Of a stretch of DNA of 64,000 nt, positions 57,317-64,000 are shown one piece after another. The notes beneath the pieces were generated by a model that was not told the origin of the DNA, did no database searches, and was given only the letters and a program-made list of their open reading frames with translations. Every line of letters starts with the position of its first letter. Within the stretch, counting starts at the first letter, position 1. Location of the stretch: assembly GCA_037954665.1 (NCBI GenBank), contig JBBMOL010000245.1, forward strand, positions 62,001-126,000. Reading direction: 5' to 3'. Source of the DNA: Laguncularia racemosa. Taxonomy: Eukaryota; Streptophyta; Magnoliopsida; Myrtales; Combretaceae. The translations under genes were made by a program, and so were the position numbers.

Positions 57317-58650
57317 TGTAACAACCCTAAAGGGAGTCTAATAGAATTACCCTAAAGTCATCATATAACATATATACCTACAATATGAAAACCACCTTGC
57401 AAGTTAAAGTTTGTAAGACTCTAATTATATCTTTCTTCTCACATTTAAGGTAATACATATAATTAATTATAAAGAAAATATCTACAAAAACTAACATTCT
57501 ACGGTCTACCAAAACTATAGAAAATCATTATCCTCTACCAAATTGTAAAATAGGCTAGTCACAACTTCCAAAGACCTAAGTTCAAATAAAATTTAAAAGA
57601 AGATAAATTTAAAACTAAAAGAATGTTTAAGTTTTAGGTTTCTTGTCACACAACCAAAGTTTAAACTAAATAATATTCCATCCTACACTTATTCTTTAAG
57701 ATATGAATATTGAGCCCTCATCACATGGATCCTAACCTAAACCTAGCTTTAATATAACCTACAAAAGAAAACGATTGGGGTTTAAGCCATCACTACTCAA
57801 TGAGATCATCTCTCATATCATATTGCAAGTAATAGCAAACAAGTTATCGATCATTAACATACTATGTATGATACAACCATATGAATGCAACAATGCACAT
57901 AGCCATCCAAAAACTATGTGTAACCTAGATTTACGCCCTTTGAACACCAGAGGTTAGGAAATAAGTTCCAATACGTCAACTCTAAGTTCCAATCACTTTC
58001 CATATTTATCTAACCACTCCTTAAAAGATGCATTTAGCTTGTGTATGGGCTCATTCAAGGTAGGTTCTAGGGCCCAAGGTTGAAATAGTGTATAACACTT
58101 GCCCCCAACTCTCATTAACAACAAGGCGATGATGAGAGTAGAGGCTAGGGCAAGCTCTATAGTTCCATGGGGTGAGGCCCAACAACATCAAATGAGATGT
58201 CTACCGACCAAGGAGGCTTATCCTAGCTAAGGAGCTTTGTGGTCGACCTTACGTACGAAGCATATGCTTTTTAGCTCATGGACAATTTATCAACTAGCAA
58301 AGGCTTGTTAGAGTTTCTCCAAGCTAAGAAGGTAACTTGTTTAGGTAAGGAAGCACTTGGTCAAGCAGTTTGAAGGCTTGAGCTAGAAATTAACCTCATC
58401 ACCCTAGACACAAGATGATGAGTAAAGGTGAGTGAATTCTAAGCTTTGTGCTAGTTCCTTAAGTTTATTAGTGAGGGAAGAGTATCAAGCATACTTTTTT
58501 CACTTCAGTTGTCAAATTTAAGTACAAGTGCACACACATAAATCAAGGCATTTAATACATAGGGACACATGTTATGATGTGAAGTTATATAACTATAAGG
58601 GCTAAAGAAATCATAACCATTTGTAATAGTGAGGAGACACATGTCATAGC
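57317..58650. other. LTR-like noncoding stretch
   Basis: Begins TGTAACAACCC exactly where the gypsy frame is broken, which is suggestive of an LTR start. A possible AATTT duplicate lies at 57312-57316 and near 58512, too weak to fix the end. 58660-58700 has a promoter-like CCTATATAAGGC. No gene is seen. Confidence 0.35.
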
Positions 58651-58841
58651 CTACCACATCATTGGAGAATGTGTATTTGCCTTATAACTACCTATATAAG
58701 GCATCAAAATGGCATTTTCCACACTTTGGCTTTCCCTACTCTTCCTAATTCCTCTCGAATTTCTTTAGCTTTCTTTACGAATTCTCACATCCATTTAATC
58801 CTCTTCACATTACATTTTCTTCTTGGATCAAAATCTCAAGT

Positions 58842-61490
58842 ATGGAAAATTCTTCATCTTCTTATGCCATATCGAATCTCGTTCGAGGAGCTATCCCCTA
58901 CTCCTTAAGCTATGGCAACAAACATGGCAAGACCTTCAACTCAATCCCTAGTGCCCATAGTATAGGCTAAAGAGGTGGACAAAATAGTGTTAAAGTTATT
59001 TGATGGAGAGGGGGATGAGGGAGTTTGTGAAGAGTTAGCTTTAGATATTTATCCTGATGATAGAGAAGATCGCAAGCTAATCAAACCTCTTTTCAATGAG
59101 ACTTCCACATCTAAGTCAAGTTTTAATGGGATTAAGAGCACCATTTGCAAAGCTAATGCAAGTGCAGTTAAGTTGTATTGTACACCTTTGCCTAAAGGCT
59201 AGATTGTCAAACCTGGTATGAAGACAAGAATGTTACCTTGATGGAGGATAATCCTCTTTTATATATATCAAAGGTTTATGGAGTTTGGGTTGTTGCCACT
59301 ATTCGGTGACTTCTAGAAAGAATTCTTTAACTATATCTACGTCAACCCTTGCCAACTCGTGTCAAACAGATACATGCTATTGGTAGCGTTCAAGAGCTTG
59401 TGTGAATCTTATGGAGTTAAGCCGACCCTTCAATTGTTCCTGTTTTTCTATGGAGTGCAATAGTATGGACCATCACTAAGGTGGTTTTATCTATCAAACC
59501 ATCCAGGGGTAAAGCTAATGGATGGCTTGGTGTCCCCAATGTATGACCGGAAAGAGAAGTTTATGGTGATTGAAACTTTCAAGGTGCTAGACATTTTAGT
59601 TCATTAGGTGAACCCAATAAGGATGAAGCCCATTAAATTGATACCTAACGATAATCACTAGATCGAGATACTACTCAAAGCCCTAAAAGAGAATGGAGGG
59701 CATTTTGATGCCCTAAACTTGATGAAGGTGTTCATGGGGATTGGCATAGGGATGCTTGGAGGGTTAGAGGCCATGGCTATATTACAAGTGAAGGCCTTGA
59801 AAGATCAAAGCAAGGTAGAGGAGGAGTAGGGAGAAGGGTAAAAGTTAGTACCTAAGATTAGGTTAGCTTAAGGGGGGTATTCATCTACTACTACTTAAGG
59901 GATGGTCCCCTCATTAAATTTTTGTTTGGTAAACCTCATACATGTGTTTTTCCAGTGACCCAATTGCATATGTGTTGTGGGAACGACACCACTAAAACCC
60001 ATTTATTTGTCTAACCATGTTAGTTGCCAAGTAAGTTCTCAGAAGAAGGAACCTTAGGGGCCTAAGAAGGCTGCATTAGGAGCCCCTCCTCAGAAGAAGG
60101 CCCTTGTTGGGGGTATTGTCATTCAAAGCCTCGAGCCTCCTTATACTGCTAATCTAGCTCCCCTTAACTACTAGGAAAGGGAAGGCTAAAACTCTAGATG
60201 CTGAAGGGCTTTGCCATGACCACCAACAAGGTGATATGGTAGCACCTAAAATGCCTCAAGAAAACAAGATCATCTCCATCCCCAGCAAAACCGAGGTAAG
60301 ACCTATTACTTTGTGCAAGGAGGTCAACGCTGCAATTAAGAGGCACTAAAAAAGGAGGTATGATGCTCCTCAAAGCAAAAAGGAGTGGAGGGGAAGCAAT
60401 GAGCCATAAATGATGCTAGACTCAACGTCTCCTTAGATTCCTCTTCAAGTCATGGCTCAAAAAACTTCTACCGAAATAGGTTGGATAGACCTTTTCGAAA
60501 AAGCCTTGACCTCAAGGGAATAAGGGGAGGCAAAAGGGGCTATGGCTGTAATGTCCTCGAGTTAGATGCATGGCCACCTTTCTACCAATATCATCAAGAT
60601 ATCGCTTCTTTTGCTTCTCTATCTATTCTACTTTCTTCCTTCTCTCTCTCTCTCTCTACAGTTGTTGCTTTGCAAGTGGTTAAAGTCACACATGAAGTAC
60701 TTTGTGCCTATGTTGAAGGAGATCGACAAGTACAAGATTAGTTTGCTAAGTGTGATTATTATTTTGGGTTGTTTAACCAGATGTACCAATGTAACATTCT
60801 TCTCATGCAAAGGTAGGAGAGAACAAAGACTAAGCTCAAAGTTGCTCACTTGGAGCTTAGGGCAATCAAGGAGGATTGTTAAAAGAGGCTAGCTAAGGTT
60901 TGGGAAAGGGCTCGAAGGATACGTCTAAGTTGGAAACATTACAGAAACAACTAAAAGAGGTTGTTAGTCACATCAACGTTCTTTGCAAAGAGGATACTCT
61001 CAAAGGAAAGCCTACCTCATTACCAAAATCTATTGGGAGAAGGCTATCAAGTACACTAAACAACTAATAAAAGTGATGTAGGAAGGCCAACAAAGGATGA
61101 GGCACTAGATCTATGAGAGGGATCTAACATACGACCTAAGCTAGCTTATTAAGAAGATACATGAACCTAATACCCCCTCTAGAGGAGCAATGAGGAATTG
61201 GAGGTTAAGAGGGTGACAAAGGTTAAAGCTCAAGAGGATAATGATGTACCTCCATCGCTTACTATTATTATAGTTAAAGACCTACCACCACCTCCTCTAA
61301 CAGCTAAGGAAGAGTTGCCTCCTCCTCCTCCAAGTGAAGGGGCTCCTCCTCTACCGTCCAAGTAACATCAAGACCAGCCTCCTATTCTCCCTGAGCAACA
61401 TCAAGATTAGCCTTATATCCCCTCCATTGAAGAGCTATTGGAGCCAACTCTCAACCCTTGTAAAGATATCCTAAATTAATTCGGGTGTAT
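58842..61490 (+). pseudogene. Relic of 'putative gypsy type transposon' ORF with Pro-rich tail
   Basis: From the ATG at 58842 the frames are short and broken. 58975-59202 reads LKLFDGEGDEGVCEELALDI in an acidic segment. 59280-59830 in one main frame reads FGLLPLFGDF, YIYVNPCQLVSNRYMLLVAF, CESYGVKPTLQLFLFFYGVQ and LMDGLVSPMYDRKEKFM. That resembles the N-terminal domain family annotated as putative gypsy type transposon in Tat-like elements. 60660-61140 looks coiled-coil in composition, and 61230-61480 is Pro-rich (DLPPPPL, EELPPPPPSEGAPPLP). Many stops. The family assignment is from memory of motif style. Confidence 0.6.
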
Positions 61491-62170
61491 TTCCTTTTCT
61501 TTTCTTTTTTTTTTTCCTTTTGTTTTCTTATTTTGTTAAACTTTATAAGGTTGGTATGCTGACACCTAAGCCTTGTAAAAAATTCTAAGTTTATTGAAAT
61601 GAACTTCTTGTTTCCTTTTGATATTGATCTTGATTTTATTACATATCATATTTTCATATATCAAGATATATTGTAATCAAGTGCTATTCTATAGATCAAT
61701 TTTTAGTTTGATCGAGTATCATACTATAGATCGTTTTTAAGTGTCAATTAGTTTAAAACACTGTAGATTAGTTTTAGGTCTAATCAGTCATCACATGGGC
61801 AGGGTTTAATTCCCTAGTCAGAATATCTTCATCGATCAAACTTAATCCTAGTCGATGAAGAGACTCCTTATACTGGCATAAAATACAAGTCAAACCAATT
61901 TTGACCACTTGGGAGGTAGATGTTCATTCGCTTTGTATCTAAGTGAAGTTCCCCAGTACGTCCTATTACTTAGATGAAGCCTAAGACTTCTCATTAACTA
62001 CACACACGTGATTGAGTTAAGAGCTCATGTTCTTATATAAGACAAGTTAAAACACTATAAAATGTAAAATTTACATAAATTGATATATGAACAATTTTAT
62101 TAAGTGTTCATGAAGCATTGATTCATTTACATCAACTATAGTAGAGATTGTGAACTATAACACTTTAATT
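61491..62170. other. Noncoding stretch between two retrotransposon relics
   Basis: Starts with a T/C-rich tract (61495-61540). No coding frame recognised. 61790-61960 has leader-like mixed sequence. Confidence 0.4.
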
Positions 62171-62179
62171 AAAGTAAGG

Positions 62180-63180
62180 ACGTAGATTATTGCCATTCCA
62201 AGTCTTGAGTATCAAATGCCCATTCAGTCTCTCAAGCTTATATACTCTGTGTCTGACAACTCTTCGGATTCAAACTAGGTCTTCCTAGTTTAGAGCTAAT
62301 TTACCCTAACCTTCTCTTAAACCGATGGCCTTAAGTTTTCTACGTACGAGGTCTCAAGGTTAGAAAGCTTTGTACTTTACTTTCTTGTCATAATACCTTA
62401 CTATCTGATATTGGTACTCTATTACCTTTTAGCTTACTTGATCTTTGAGTTCTTCTAGGAAGTCAAGATTAGCTTGGAGACCGATCTTATTAACTTGGGA
62501 GTTTAGGTTGCGAGTACAAAGGTTAGGTAGCTCTAGCTTGATGGAGAGAATGGCCTCAGTTCCAAAAGCTAAATTGAATGGGCTTCCCCCAATTGCTATT
62601 TTTAGAGTCATCTAATGGCCCCATAATATATAAGGGAGCTCATCTAACCATTTTTCTTTATACTAGTTTATCCTTTTCTTGAGGCTTTACAGGATAACTT
62701 TATTAGCAACCTTAGCCTACCCATTTGACTACTAGTGGACCACCGAATTGTAGTGGATCTTAATCTTATACTTTGCACAGAGCTCTCTGAATTTGAGGTT
62801 ATCAAACTATGTGTCATTGTCGATGATAAAGGCACTTGGTATTTTGAAGCAACAAAGTATGGCTTGGCTAACAAAATCTCTTACACTATGCTTAGTGATT
62901 TTTGTTATTGCTTCAACTTCTGCTCACTTCATGAAGTAATCAGCAACAACTATAATGTATTTTCACTAACCTATGGCCTTAGGGAATGGTCTAAAGATGT
63001 TGAGTCCCCATTGAATGAAAGGCTAAGGGTTCGTAATTGGTATTGGCTTGTTTCTTTACTACTTGTCTACTGGAGCATGCTTTTGACACTTATCACAGTG
63101 TTGCACGATGGCCTTGGCGTCTCTCTTTATGTTAAGCCAATAATATCTTGCTTTGAGTGCCTTAATTGCTGAGGCCTAGC
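62180..63180 (-). pseudogene. Decayed Tat/Ogre-like gypsy integrase
   Basis: Reading downward from 63180: YYWLNIKRDAKAIVQHCDKC (zinc domain end), IQWGLNIFRPFPKA, IIVVADYFMK (first core Asp region, about 62960-62925), AFIIDNDT and FDNLKFRELCAKYKIKIHYN (62840-62750), YKEKWLDELPYILWGH, and the open frame 62611-62429 with GGSPFNLAFGTEAI and ANLDFLEELKDQ. The C-terminal domain (YYDKKVKYKAF, WNGNNLRP) extends to about 62190. Several stops fall where Gln is expected. The FGTEA and LDxLEE motifs point to the Tat lineage of Ty3/gypsy. Confidence 0.8.
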
Positions 63181-63229
63181 TTATGATATGGTTGCTACAA
63201 ATCTTGACATAAAGCTTAATGAGAAGGTG

Positions 63230-63740
63230 CTCAACTTCTAAGGGTTTAAGGCACTTGAGAAGTGATAAGCTATATGCTCTCCTATACAATTACCCATTAA
63301 GGAGTGTATATTGGCTACCTTTTGCATTAAGGCCTTAACCTTCTTCCTTTCTACAAGCACAATGCCATATGTTAAGTATGCGACACTCATATCAACATTA
63401 GAGATTTTGAGCGTCACTCAATTGAACCTTAAGATATCATCCCTGAGTGTCTCGTCTTGCTTTTGTTTAATGAGATTGAGGGTTGCAAAGTCTCACTCAA
63501 GCATCTTGCTCATCAAAAAATGCTAACAAAATTGCATGGCGAGTTCTTTGAAACTTGGGATAGAGTTGGGCTTAAGGCCTCTAAACCATGTGCACACAAC
63601 TTTCTTGAGTGTTCCAGGAAAGACCTTGCAAGCTACGACGTCAAAGACGCTAAAAAGACTTATCTAAGCTATGTAATAGCTTAGATGCTCAAAGGGGTTG
63701 GTCATCCCAATGTAAAACTCCAATTGAGGAATTCAAATAT
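63230..63740 (-). pseudogene. Decayed Tat-like gag
   Basis: In broken minus-strand frames: KVFPGTLKKVVCTWFRGLKP, SIPSFKELAMQF, LNLIKQKQDETLRDDILRFN. This is the conserved retrotransposon gag core (A-x-W-F-x-x-L and the QKxDETLxxYxxRF pattern). It lies directly upstream of the integrase remnant, so protease, RT and RNase H are deleted. 63740-64000 is upstream leader or gag N-terminus without clear motifs. Confidence 0.75.
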
Positions 63741-64000
63741 GTGCTAGAAGTTACTTATCTCAAATTTCTTGAGTAAAGGGAGAATTCCTATAGTGAACAT
63801 GTCTCACAATTTAGGTTTTCTTGTATCCTTGGTTTCATTGAGGCTCTTAATCTTGTTGTCAATGTCATCAATTAATTGATCAGCTAAGGATCTTTTGGAA
63901 TGCGTCTTAGAATTGTCATTCTTGCTATTATTCTGATCACCTCTTTGATTAGAAGCTCTGTTTAGGTTTTATGGCACGTTTAAGTTGTGTCGTGAAACAC

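Overview
The window looks like repeat-rich intergenic DNA from a flowering plant, most likely a eudicot. The base composition is AT-rich. The only intact genes are two class III secretory peroxidases with the canonical plant 4-exon/3-intron structure. Almost everything else is LTR-retrotransposon DNA with plant-type tRNA-iMet primer-binding sites, plus small DNA-transposon-like insertions. I see no bacterial, organellar, tRNA, rRNA or CRISPR features.

Layout. Positions 1-17298 are one old Ty3/gypsy element of the chromodomain (Tekay/Del-like) type. Its 5' LTR is cut by the window start and its 3' LTR is 14913-17298. A deletion-derivative gypsy element (1436-5741, minus strand) is nested in the 5' LTR. 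A very long solo LTR (6187-11604, 5-bp duplication TGATG) containing a 1.7-kb GT-rich array is nested just behind the primer-binding site. The host gag-pol (11880-14900) is decayed but still ends in a chromodomain. Sequence right of the 3' LTR (17299-17690) matches the promoter/5' UTR of the peroxidase genes. The big element therefore seems to have landed in the 5' UTR of a third peroxidase copy whose coding part would lie left of the window.

Positions 17690-25160 and 31033-39220 are two copies of a duplicated segment. Each holds a decayed copia-type gag, a 238-bp inverted-repeat element and an intact peroxidase gene on the minus strand (22794-24403 and 36110-37694). A Ty1/copia element (25165-31027) separates them. 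A 1-kb solo LTR sits exactly between its 5' LTR and its primer-binding site. The second unit alone carries a 0.65-kb element with a 9-bp target duplication. Upstream of the second peroxidase a further tandem duplication (39224-42700 and 42701-44385) carries a solo LTR (40644-42556). Another solo LTR lies at 45955-47862.

From 48 kb to the right end there is no intact gene. There is a decayed gypsy element on the plus strand (about 53.2-57.3 kb) split by another LTR fragment, a plus-strand relic resembling the 'putative gypsy type transposon' family (58.7-61.5 kb), and a minus-strand Tat/Ogre-like gag + integrase relic (62.2-63.7 kb).

The most unusual signal is shared by the solo and paired LTRs of several families. 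Each contains a candidate leader intron (GTAAG/GTGAG donor, Y-CACCC plus T-tract and AG acceptor). In three of them this intron encloses an array of short palindromes built on an ACACGRYCGTGT core and a conserved noncoding block of about 40 bp. A related palindrome module occurs in the LTRs of the nested, non-identical gypsy family. Boundaries were found by reading TG...CA ends, flanking duplications and comparison between copies; no alignment program was run.
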